This document shows positions 10,005 through 18,050 of a DNA stretch of 64,000 nt, one piece after another. The stretch's first letter is position 1. The number at the start of each line of letters is the position of its first letter. The stretch lies in contig NZ_QPER01000002.1 of NCBI RefSeq assembly GCF_009455635.1, positions 558,001 to 622,000 of the forward strand. The letters are read 5' to 3'. The notes under the pieces were generated by a model that was not told where the DNA came from, made no database searches, and saw nothing but the letters and a program-made list of their open reading frames with translations. The stretch is from Paraburkholderia agricolaris. Lineage in GTDB: Bacteria > Pseudomonadota > Gammaproteobacteria > Burkholderiales > Burkholderiaceae. Made by a program: the position numbers and the translations under genes.

Positions 10005-10942
10005 GCGGGTCTCCAGTTTTTATTGATCCTGATTGGCGGCGTGCAAAAGTGCGTTGGGCGCGGATGTGTTTCTCGTGCTGCCGCGATCTCGCTCATGATA
10101 AAGGCTGAACGTATATCGCCACTCGAATTGCGACCTGGATTTCTCTGTCATTGCGGCGAATTAATTGTCGATTTCGTCGAGTACCTGGGAAGTGACACCA
10201 TGATGACACTTCTCAGGAGAGCGGAAGTGTCGCTCGAATCTCACTGCCACGCGTTCTCACATTCAGACGAAATTCGCATGCGCTCGAGCGCGGTTGTTAT
10301 CGAAGCGTAAGCGACCACGCGCGCTCAAACGGTGCATCGTCCGCCGACCTGATGCCACCCTCGAATACATTGCGCAAAATGGGAAGCTTTTCTTGGGGTC
10401 GAAGTCAGAAAGATGGTGACCATCCAATCCTATGATCATCATGAGAAAGCAGGGATCTTTGCGATGCGCCAACCTAATAGAAATAATCTTACTATTTGTC
10501 CGAAAATTACTATTTCTTGTGGGACCGAACAGGCATTCCGGGTACGATTTACCCCAGTCGCGGCGAGTGAGTGGAAGAAATTGCGAGTAGCAGAAGGAAG
10601 GCTATTCGTCTGATCAAACGTTTGCGCATTGTGTGGTGGCAGAGTTTTGAGTAGCAGTGAAGTAGCGTTGTCAGGTTGTCTCCCATCGGTTTCTAACGCA
10701 GTAGGACGCGTATGTCGGATCGCCACAGCGATCGGTGACGCTCGTCCGCTGGATAGCCGCATCTAATCGAGTCTTGCCTCGGACCGTTTAATCAGGCTTT
10801 GAACTGCGCCCGGAATACGCAAGAAGATCTTTTTCCATAATTAGGATCGCGAAGTAAACCGCGTTATCTATAAGCATTCTCTGATTCGAAAACTCTAAAA
10901 ATCACTATTTATATTTTTATCGACAGTGGAAAATATTCGGCC
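10005..10942. other. 938-bp region without a convincing gene
   Basis: Short frames here (for example 10413-10613 plus and 10439-10762 minus) show no recognisable domain and no good ribosome site. The DNA is richer in A and T than its surroundings, most of all at 10460-10520 and 10840-10940. It presumably carries the promoter of the glycosidase lipoprotein gene at 10943. A hairpin is listed separately; a 13-bp perfect palindrome GATGGTGACCATC sits at 10412-10424. No transposase remnant is recognised. Confidence 0.5.
10205..10231. other. Hairpin-forming inverted repeat
   Basis: A perfect 8-bp inverted repeat, GACACTTC (10205-10212) and GAAGTGTC (10224-10231), with an 11-base loop. No T-run follows on either strand, so it is not a standard terminator. 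It could be a regulator site or an RNA structure in a transcript reaching the downstream glycosidase gene. Confidence 0.35.
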
Positions 10943-12502
10943 ATGGTAAAACGACGTCAATTTATGAGCGGGCTAGCGGCCCTGGGTGGAAGTTATCTTT
11001 TGAGCGCCTGCGGCGGCGGTTCGGAAGACGGTAGCAACGGCACGGCTGTATCGGCTGCCAGCAAAGCTACGGCGCACGCGAGTGCTGCATCCGCGAGCGG
11101 TACGACAATCCCCCCGGCAGCTTCGATTACCGACAGCAGCGGCGCGGTATGGACGCTGTCGGGCGGCGTGCTATATCAGAACGGCGCGGTAGCAGGGGTT
11201 AACTACAACGTTGTGCTCGCGCTGTGGATCAATGGCAGTATCTATCACGAAAACGCGAGCGGCCAGTTCTATCAATGGAACGGCTCGGCGTGGGGAAGTT
11301 GCATCGATCCGCGTCTGGGCACCGTCTCAGCCGACGGCACCACGCTGCCTTCCGCGCCATACATCCTCGATAAGTCGGGTGCGAAATGGACCCTCGTGAA
11401 CGGCGTCGTCTATAAAAATGGCACGGTGGTAGGCGTCAACTACAACGTATCGCTCGTACTCTGGTATGGCGGCAAGATCTATCATTGCAACACGAGTGGT
11501 CACTTTTACGCGAACGCGGAGGTTTCCTCTCAATGGTTGGCCTGTACCGATCCTCGTATCGCCGTCGCGCCGGCCGCGGGTAGCTTCTTTGGTATCAACG
11601 GGCACTACGACTACACCTACACGCCGGCGCAACTGGTCACGACGCTCAAGGCAATGGGTTGCACCAGCTATCGTGTTGGCTGCACGTCCGACCCGACCCA
11701 GATCAACGCAGTGGTCAAACTGGCGCAAGCTTTCCAGTCGGCGGGGATCAAGCTGCTGGTGTTGATTAACCAGGGGCTCTACGACAGTACCGGCAAGCTC
11801 TTCAGCGGTGAGTCGACCGCTTACAGCGCAGGCTACTCAGCGGGCTCAGCGGTTGCCGGAGCGCTGATGGGGTACGGTGTGACCATGTACGAGTGCGGCA
11901 ATGAACTGACGCGCGATGGCGCGATCATTCTGGACTCCACCAACGCAGGGACCAAGGCGCTCGACTTCAACAACGCGAACTGGCCGGTCTTGCGCGGCGT
12001 GATGCGCGGCATGATCGACGGGGTGAAATCGGTTCAGTCTTCCGCGAAGTGCGGTATCAACTTCTGTGTGAACGACGTTGGCGCGTCCGATGCATTGTGG
12101 GAGGGTACTCAACCGGACGGAAGCAGCGGTTATCCGGCGGTGCGCTGGGATATCACGACCTGGCACAACTACGAAGTCTACGGCGATATCTTCAACATCG
12201 GCACAGACGGCGCAGGTCCTGGCTTCGATCTGCCGACGTATTGCAAAGCCCGCTACGGCGTGCCTTTCATCATCTCCGAGTGGAATACGGGCCCGGAGCA
12301 AACTGAGGCTTATCGGGCAAACTACATCACCACGCAACTGGGCCAGTTCTATCCGGCGAGAAAGACTCACAACATCCAGTCTGTGATGTACTACGTGCTT
12401 GATAGCGGCAACGAGACGTTCGGCATTATGATGAACGGCTCGCCAATCAACCCGTCGTACAGTGCATTTACGAGCTTTACCTCGGCCAACGCCGACAACT
12501 AA
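10943..12502 (+). CDS. Lipoprotein glycosidase of clan GH-A type with two N-terminal repeats
   Basis: 519 residues. A signal peptide ends in the lipobox LLSAC (Cys23), so it is probably membrane-anchored. Two tandem modules follow (about residues 54-125 and 133-205), each with (D/K)SG-A-x-WTL, GVNYNV, LWxxGxIYH and DPR; they resemble short beta-rich or carbohydrate-contact units. The C-terminal catalytic barrel begins near residue 214 (FFGINGHYDY). The pair expected for a retaining clan GH-A enzyme is visible: acid/base Glu321 in YECGNELT and nucleophile Glu446 in IISEWNTG. It would cut a beta-linked polysaccharide in the periplasm or at the cell surface. Its position at the edge of the exopolysaccharide cluster suggests trimming or degradation of that polymer. 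The exact GH family is uncertain (GH39/GH5-like). Confidence 0.75.
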   Translation: MVKRRQFMSGLAALGGSYLLSACGGGSEDGSNGTAVSAASKATAHASAASASGTTIPPAASITDSSGAVWTLSGGVLYQNGAVAGVNYNVVLALWINGSIYHENASGQFYQWNGSAWGSCIDPRLGTVSADGTTLPSAPYILDKSGAKWTLVNGVVYKNGTVVGVNYNVSLVLWYGGKIYHCNTSGHFYANAEVSSQWLACTDPRIAVAPAAGSFFGINGHYDYTYTPAQLVTTLKAMGCTSYRVGCTSDPTQINAVVKLAQAFQSAGIKLLVLINQGLYDSTGKLFSGESTAYSAGYSAGSAVAGALMGYGVTMYECGNELTRDGAIILDSTNAGTKALDFNNANWPVLRGVMRGMIDGVKSVQSSAKCGINFCVNDVGASDALWEGTQPDGSSGYPAVRWDITTWHNYEVYGDIFNIGTDGAGPGFDLPTYCKARYGVPFIISEWNTGPEQTEAYRANYITTQLGQFYPARKTHNIQSVMYYVLDSGNETFGIMMNGSPINPSYSAFTSFTSANADN

Positions 12503-12531
12503 GCCGGTAAGCATCGGGTTACGCAGTGAAT

Positions 12532-12580
12532 CCGGTCTCCTCCTGAATGTGCAGGGGAGACCGGGTATCTTTGGTTTTCC
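12532..12580. terminator. Strong bidirectional terminator-like hairpin
   Basis: A perfect 9-bp stem CCGGTCTCC (12532-12540) / GGAGACCGG (12556-12564), extendable by CCT/AGG across a one-base bulge, is followed by a T-rich stretch ending in GGTTTT. It lies 29 bp after the glycosidase stop and before the convergent propeller gene. Confidence 0.7.
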
Positions 12581-12608
12581 CGCTACTCAACCTGGTGTGC
12601 GGTAGAGA

Positions 12609-13541
12609 TCACAAAAGCCGATCGATATCAGTCTCATTGAACTGAGCGATGATCGCTTCCGAATCATTGACACCAATCCCGACCGCTACGGTTCCATTGT
12701 GAACCGCCAGCCCGCAGCAGAATTCCACGCCGTACTGTTTCCAGTAGAACGGTTCGGAAAGCACGGCATTCCAGTTCCGGTCAAAATAAACAAACCGGTG
12801 CTTGTAGAGATGCTTTTTTCCTCGACTGCGCTCGTGTACGACGCACAGCCAACCTTCCTTCCACTCGACTAGCTGGGATGATCCCAGCAGGCCTTTCGGC
12901 ACCTTCAATGGTTTCGTGAGCGATACGGTTGCGCCATGTTCGCTGATCTCGACAATGGTCAACGGGTTCATCGTATGTACCGCGTAGAGCTTGCCTTCGG
13001 ACACGAAAGGCATCCAGTTCTTCTCGCGACTGAAGCCAAATGGCGACTCGATCAGGTAGCTCTCCACAACACGCTCGCCAGATATTTTCTGAAGCGCCAT
13101 CGTGTTGGTGTCGCCCGCGTTGCTGCGCGCGCTGCCCAGACACCACAAGGAATCTTTCCAGAAGAAGGTCCGCAGATCTTCGAAGCCATCGCGAGATTTA
13201 CCCGGTACATTCCTGAACGCCGTGTCTTCCAGAGCGTTCATGCGTAGAACATTCAGATTCGCGGACAACTCGCCGATGTAGTTGACGGTGTCGTAGTCTT
13301 GACCATGTAACTTCACGCCGCCGCTTTCCATCAGTTCGTAGTTAACCGAACGAACAACGACGGTGTAGCCATTTCCGTCAAAGCACAGCGATGGATTGCA
13401 GGGGCGGTATTCACCCGGAATCCTGACTGAAACGAACGTCGGGCGCAGAGTATGGAACAGTCGTTCTTCCTGAGGGCGCTCGGTGACGTATCGATACAGA
13501 ATAGTCCTGAGCCGTCCCGGAACCAGTTGTGAAGTGAGCAT
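12609..13541 (-). CDS. Five-bladed beta-propeller protein, GH130/GH43-like fold
   Basis: 310 residues without a signal peptide. Repeated beta-strand blocks carry motifs seen in the GH130/GH43 propeller superfamily: RPCNPSLCFDGNGY (residues 46-59), GFEDLRTFFWKDSLWCLG (119-136), EKNWMPFVSEGKLYAVH (173-189) and EFCCGLAVHNGTVAVGIGV near the end. Family members hydrolyse or phosphorolyse mannosides or transfer mannose; some stand-alone propellers in capsule loci have no proven activity. ManC in the same region makes a mannose link plausible, but this is inference. It lies 99 bp upstream of a glycosyltransferase gene end and probably belongs to the minus-strand set with it and the ATP-grasp gene. 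Confidence 0.6.
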   Translation of the reverse strand: MLTSQLVPGRLRTILYRYVTERPQEERLFHTLRPTFVSVRIPGEYRPCNPSLCFDGNGYTVVVRSVNYELMESGGVKLHGQDYDTVNYIGELSANLNVLRMNALEDTAFRNVPGKSRDGFEDLRTFFWKDSLWCLGSARSNAGDTNTMALQKISGERVVESYLIESPFGFSREKNWMPFVSEGKLYAVHTMNPLTIVEISEHGATVSLTKPLKVPKGLLGSSQLVEWKEGWLCVVHERSRGKKHLYKHRFVYFDRNWNAVLSEPFYWKQYGVEFCCGLAVHNGTVAVGIGVNDSEAIIAQFNETDIDRLL

Positions 13542-13640
13542 TCAGGTCTTTCTCCCGCGCATGGTTTTACTGAGTCTGAAATAGAGCGCTTCAACGCCGC
13601 CTGGACATCAGGTTCGCTGAGCGATGTGCCGCTGCCTGCG

Positions 13641-14753
13641 CTAAACAACGGGCTTCTCAACCGCGTCCCGGTGGCCTTCAACGGCCTCAAAGAACTGCTC
13701 GTAGCGCCGGCAACAGGCGTTCCAGCCGAATTCGTCGATAGCCAGATTGCCCGGGTTGCGGGCAAGCGCCGGCCACGATGCGTTAACCGAATGGACAATT
13801 GCGGGGAGTTCGGAGATGTCATTGAACAGAATGACATTGTCGAACTTCCTGGCAGCCCACACCATGAAAGGGGTTGCGCGCGAGATCAGCAACGGCACGC
13901 GTCCAATGGCTTCGAAGAACGCGCCACTCACCAGCATCGAGTCGGCCGCGTGCGGCAGGATCAGTACGTCGCTATCGGCAATGCTCTGCGCAAACTCCGC
14001 GTCGGTCAGGAACCTCGCGTCGAGCTGAACGACGTTCCGCAGCGATCGTCTATCGATGATTTCATTCAGTGTCGCGAGGTAGGCCTCAGTGCCGTGTCCG
14101 GCAATATGCAGCTTGCACTCGTCTGGCCAGACGTCGAGTAACGCGTCAATCTGCTTGTATGGGCGGATCACGCCGAGCAACGAATACAGTGGCATCGCGC
14201 CGTCCTTCCTCGGTGTGGTGGGTGCCTGTCCAGGGGCGTCCCAATAGAGTGGATGCGGCAGGTACTGCGCGTTGTACTGCGCCTGGAAGTCTGGCGCGTG
14301 GACCACGCGGAAATCCGCCAGGCGGCGCACGAGCGCAATGATTCGCATCGACAAGCGCCTGTTGAAGCCAATCGTATCGTGGACCGCGTGATCGTGGATG
14401 AAGTAAACCGCCTTCGCCCGCCCGATCAGCATGAGCGAACAGTAGAACGCGAACAGCAGCGACCCTGTCAGGCTCAACCGGGCAGTGCCTTTGTCACGTT
14501 TGAATGGCCGGTACTCGAGCCAATGGAAAGCGAGAATGTTCCCGGGTTTGAACAGTTGGAAGAACCCGCCGTTGAGTAGGCCCTTGATGGAAAGCGGCAC
14601 GACGTCGTAACCGATCGAGCGGTAGAGATCTTTCTGAATCTGTATATAGCGATTCGTGGGGTTGGTGAAGGGGCACATCATCACCGTGGGCCGTGGTTTG
14701 TCCGCCGTCCTGGCGTCCGCCGTGCGGGGCACTTCGTCGCTAGCTTGCGTCAT
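13641..14753 (-). CDS. Glycosyltransferase, GT-B fold
   Basis: 370 residues from ATG 14753, which has GGAGCAG upstream; a GTG at 14849 would add 32 residues and overlap the preceding gene. The N-terminal half reads like a donor-independent acceptor domain (MMCPFTNPTNRYIQIQKDLY, ILAFHWLEYRPF, VYFIHDHAVHD). The C-terminal half has LLGVIRPYKQIDALLDVWP, DVLILPHAADSMLVSGAFFE and EAIGRVPLLIS, the GT4-like nucleotide-sugar site. It is cytoplasmic or peripheral at the membrane and probably adds one sugar to the repeat unit. It lies 74 bp downstream of the ATP-grasp gene in the same direction. Confidence 0.82.
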   Translation of the reverse strand: MTQASDEVPRTADARTADKPRPTVMMCPFTNPTNRYIQIQKDLYRSIGYDVVPLSIKGLLNGGFFQLFKPGNILAFHWLEYRPFKRDKGTARLSLTGSLLFAFYCSLMLIGRAKAVYFIHDHAVHDTIGFNRRLSMRIIALVRRLADFRVVHAPDFQAQYNAQYLPHPLYWDAPGQAPTTPRKDGAMPLYSLLGVIRPYKQIDALLDVWPDECKLHIAGHGTEAYLATLNEIIDRRSLRNVVQLDARFLTDAEFAQSIADSDVLILPHAADSMLVSGAFFEAIGRVPLLISRATPFMVWAARKFDNVILFNDISELPAIVHSVNASWPALARNPGNLAIDEFGWNACCRRYEQFFEAVEGHRDAVEKPVV

Positions 14754-14827
14754 CTGTACTGCTCCGGTCGGGTTGAGGGGTGCAGAGACATTGGGTGAAG
14801 CAGGTATGCAGGTTAGAAAATACCTGC

Positions 14828-15847
14828 TCAACCCAGCAATTTTCCCCACTCGTAGTCGATGCTGTCGGGCGTAAAGGGCAGTACACCCGCGCCCGGTGTG
14901 AAGGTCAGCTCACCGAAGAAGACCTGGTTGTCCGGCGCATATAAGTCAACACGGACATAGTCGAAGTCTTCACACAGCGTGGCCGCGATGTCCAGCACGG
15001 ATGCCAGATTCTTTGGGCGCGGAGCAGGCTTGGCGCTCCGTTTGTAGTAGCCGATGGCTACATCGAGATGGTTCCAGTCGACGTCGTACACGTCGCCGTG
15101 CGTCGCTTTTCCGAACCTGTCGGATATCACCAGGATGTAGATGATGGGGCGCCCCGGCCGGCCGCCAAAACAATGCAACTTGTAATCGGCGGGTATCTGG
15201 CCCGATTGGTCCAGAAGGAGTTGTTCAAAGAAGATTCGCGGCTTGATCGTGCGGTAATGCCTCTCGCGGGCGACGTAGTAGAACTCGGTGGACAGCCACT
15301 GCCCGGCGAGAAGTTGCAGTTTCTCGAACGAAGTCTCGGACTTGTCTCTGACGATTTCGACGAAAGTGCTGCCGTGGTTCGCCTTCATGACGAAAGAACC
15401 TGGCAGCGCGTCGAAAACCTCGCGCGTAAACACCTCCGGCGCCGAAATCAACGGTATGAGGTGCTTCTCTCCTATCTTGGCCGCTATGTACTCCCGCACC
15501 GACAGTTTGTCGGTCAGGCTAATGTAGCGAGGATCCGGTCTGAGGTTTCGTTGCAGGATCTTTTCGTTGAAGGTCGCCGGGCGGAGAAGATTCGGATAGC
15601 GGCCAATGCGCTTGTGATGCAGCATACTCAGGAACAGGGAATCAGGGAGCATGCACTTTGCCGCCTCCTTGAGCCGTCTGACCGTGGAAACTGACTGCGG
15701 CGTTGGCCGATACGGATCTTCCTGTACGAGGTTCGCGTGTTTGGCCACGATGATTTCAGAAGGCGGTGCTTCCTTGTGTGCTGGCGTGGACGTGGCGGCT
15801 TTCTGGTCGAACTGTGCGGACTTGGTGGTCGTCATGTTTCGATCCAT
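14828..15847 (-). CDS. TupA-like ATP-grasp protein
   Basis: 339 residues. The block HHKRIGRYPNLLRPATFNEK followed by LTDKLSVREYIAAKIGEKHLIPL, PGSFVMKANHGSTF and FGELTFTPGAGVLPFTPDS matches the TupA/teichuronopeptide-type ATP-grasp family found in capsule and exopolysaccharide loci. Family members are thought to ligate an amino acid or another carboxylate to a glycan using ATP. The N-terminal 35 residues are polar and variable. It is the first gene of the minus-strand set ATP-grasp - glycosyltransferase - propeller, which starts close to the AraC gene. Confidence 0.82.
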   Translation of the reverse strand: MDRNMTTTKSAQFDQKAATSTPAHKEAPPSEIIVAKHANLVQEDPYRPTPQSVSTVRRLKEAAKCMLPDSLFLSMLHHKRIGRYPNLLRPATFNEKILQRNLRPDPRYISLTDKLSVREYIAAKIGEKHLIPLISAPEVFTREVFDALPGSFVMKANHGSTFVEIVRDKSETSFEKLQLLAGQWLSTEFYYVARERHYRTIKPRIFFEQLLLDQSGQIPADYKLHCFGGRPGRPIIYILVISDRFGKATHGDVYDVDWNHLDVAIGYYKRSAKPAPRPKNLASVLDIAATLCEDFDYVRVDLYAPDNQVFFGELTFTPGAGVLPFTPDSIDYEWGKLLG

Positions 15848-15889
15848 GGCTGATGGCGTCGCAAGGCTGCAGTCCGAAAATCGGCGCGC

Positions 15890-16903
15890 TTATCGCGCGA
15901 TCTCAGTCGCGGTATTCCAGGCTTCCTCGGGCGTCGACCATGGCTCCTCGGAATCAATGTGCTGTTGCGCGCGGAATTGCGTGGGCGAGACGCCGTAGCG
16001 CTCCTTGAACAGCCGGCCGAGTCGATTGCCGTCGCCCATGCCGCATCGTCTTGCGATTTTGTCGACGGGCAGATCGGTGTTTCTTAGCATTGCGCGGACA
16101 ACGTCAAAGCGCGTACGCAACAGGTATTCGAGAGGGGTCATGCCGAATTCGCATTTGAAGCGACGCTGGAAATTGCGCTTGCTCATTGCAGCGAATTCTG
16201 CTGCTTTGGCGACTGAGATGGCCTGGCTGTAGTTTTCCTTGATCCAGCGGGCCGATTCGCGAATCTTCTCGGTTGTTGTGACGATGCTTGCATCGTCGAG
16301 ATCATGCGTGTTTCGTTCAATGTAATTCGGCTGGAGTGCACGAGCGATCTTTCGCGCGGTCTCCGAATCCAGGTCGCGCTCGATCTGCGCGAGTGCCAGA
16401 TCGGCGGGCGCGACGCCGCCGCCGGTGCTCGCACCACCGCCGCCATCGTCAAAGAAAAAGACGGGTACGGTTGACTGCAACGGGTTCCTGCATACCACAG
16501 CAAGGCTCGCGCCTTGCTGAATGCCACGGGATGCGATCGATCCGTGGCGCGAGATCCATGAAAGAAAGCGGCCGTTGGACTCCGCGGTTCCAGTGGTGTC
16601 GCGGCAGGCGACAAAGAAGGCGTGGAAATCGGCCAGGTTGTATCGTTCGAGGCTTTGCGTCCAGATCAGGATACTCGATGAGCTTGTCACGAGTCCGCCT
16701 TCGTCGGACAGCACTGAGAGCCGATACGGAGGCTCGTCGCCACCCGCTTTTTCGAACTCATTGGCAAGCCGGAAAGCATCGCCGACCGCGCCGGTGGTCA
16801 ACATGGAACAGTCCTGGAAAATCAGGAGGCCAATATGTTTCACCGCTTTCATTCCATTCTGACACTCATTGATGCACGACGTAAGAAAACTCCTGGAAGT
16901 CAT
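15890..16903 (-). CDS. GlxA-like AraC-family transcriptional regulator
   Basis: 337 residues from ATG 16903 (TTGGAGA upstream); ATG 16852 is an alternative that would fit the family's usual N-terminus. The first 200 residues form a DJ-1/PfpI-like sensor domain (KHIGLLIFQDCSMLTTGAVGDA, LLIFQD). The C-terminal AraC double HTH is clear: AISVAKAAEFAAMSKRNFQR, EYLLRTRFDVVRAMLRNTDL, RRCGMGDGNRLGRLFKERYG. It is divergent from the exopolysaccharide operon that starts at 18051 across 1.1 kb of non-coding DNA, so it is the best candidate for the cluster's regulator. The signal sensed is unknown. Confidence 0.85.
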   Translation of the reverse strand: MTSRSFLTSCINECQNGMKAVKHIGLLIFQDCSMLTTGAVGDAFRLANEFEKAGGDEPPYRLSVLSDEGGLVTSSSSILIWTQSLERYNLADFHAFFVACRDTTGTAESNGRFLSWISRHGSIASRGIQQGASLAVVCRNPLQSTVPVFFFDDGGGGASTGGGVAPADLALAQIERDLDSETARKIARALQPNYIERNTHDLDDASIVTTTEKIRESARWIKENYSQAISVAKAAEFAAMSKRNFQRRFKCEFGMTPLEYLLRTRFDVVRAMLRNTDLPVDKIARRCGMGDGNRLGRLFKERYGVSPTQFRAQQHIDSEEPWSTPEEAWNTATEIAR

Positions 16904-18050
16904 CACGCTAATTTCTCCAAACACGCAATCACGATACGTAAAGAGATTAGCGCATCGAAATTTTCAGAACGAGCTTGGCCGATGTTCCAGGTGTTTTGGC
17001 GTAATTGTCATGATCGGGGAAATTCTTACCTTGAAATTTCCACAAAAAGCACTTTAATAGTATTCCCGGTCAGAAACTTTTTCCGTGCGTGGCGACCAGG
17101 TTTGCATCAGGCCGATCGTCGGTTGAAGGCCCATCTGGCCCGTCTGGAAAGGGATCCCGCCCGTCTCAAAATTTCAAACGTGCGTTTTCGCGTGTGAACT
17201 GTCACTAAACTTCCGTTACAGCATCGCACTCGAATTGTGCAACTCTGTTACAGCAGTTACAGATAGCAACAACGCTTTCTGAATTCATAGCGTTCGTAAT
17301 GCACTCAACTTAATCGGCCATTAACACCCGAATTTATGCCGTCGGCGATATGGTGCATTCTTTTCGAGCTATGCTTCACCGCAACATGAATAGAAAAATT
17401 CGCACGGGAGTTTGTGTTGAATTGTGAATCTGTTCGTTGGGTAATTTGCTTGAAGACGCCGTCCAGCCGCTGTGGCAAGGGCAGACATATCCATTACCGA
17501 TTACCAGGACCGCAGAAGGCCTTGTATGGTCAGCATGCGCGAAGTCACGAAGCAGGTGCCTGATCGCGCGTAGTTGCACTCATAGGGTTCCAGCGGTATT
17601 GCGCTCGTCGTCTCGCGCTGGGCGTCCAGGTCAGCGGATGTCTGGGACGCCACGCGCGCATACAAAAGATTGACCTTGCAGGTGGAGACCGGCAGTAGGC
17701 GGGCTTGTCCATGGCGAGGCTTTCTCACGAGATGTCCGTGCGGCCTGATGCCGGCGTCGTCGAAATCAAGTCACTCACTATGGTCATGTCCGCCTGTTGT
17801 GGAAACGGCGTGGCTGCTTGTTCGTAATGCACCGCGAAACCGGTTCATGGCGTGTATTGACAATACATGTAGTAGTACGAATGCACGAGGGCTTCGGCTC
17901 TTCCACCCAACCTGACCCAGCACGTAACTTCGAGGTGCTGCCGGCCGTGTTTCATTCACGTTCGGCGGCGGTTCCAGATCACGAACTGGTGGTGCAGCAG
18001 AGCGGTAACGAATCATTACTCTGCCCATCGAACATGGAAGGATCAAACCG
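16904..18050. promoter_or_regulatory. 1.15-kb intergenic control region between the AraC gene and the exopolysaccharide operon
   Basis: No credible gene is present. The DNA between 16905 and 17400 is AT-rich. It holds three GTTACAG repeats (17215-17262, listed separately) and a 13-bp palindrome GTATTGACAATAC at 17854-17866 that includes a TTGACA hexamer; a matching -10 is poor, so this is only a weak promoter guess. The long leader fits a heavily regulated operon. No JUMPstart/ops element is seen. Confidence 0.5.
17215..17262 (+). repeat. Three GTTACAG direct repeats upstream of the exopolysaccharide operon
   Basis: Identical heptamers at 17215-17221, 17247-17253 and 17256-17262. Start-to-start distances are 32 bp (about three helical turns) and 9 bp. 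Direct repeats of this size are the usual binding pattern of AraC-type activators, and the AraC-like gene is adjacent. Binding by that protein is inference. Confidence 0.4.

Noticed and set aside
10413..10613. Possible 66-residue gene in the gene-free region
   Set aside because: No recognisable motif, weak start context and no neighbour in an operon.
17857..17885. Sigma-70 promoter for the tyrosine-kinase operon (TTGACA at 17857)
   Set aside because: The -35 matches well, but the sequence 16-18 bp downstream (around AATGCA) is a poor -10; kept only as a note in the control-region entry.
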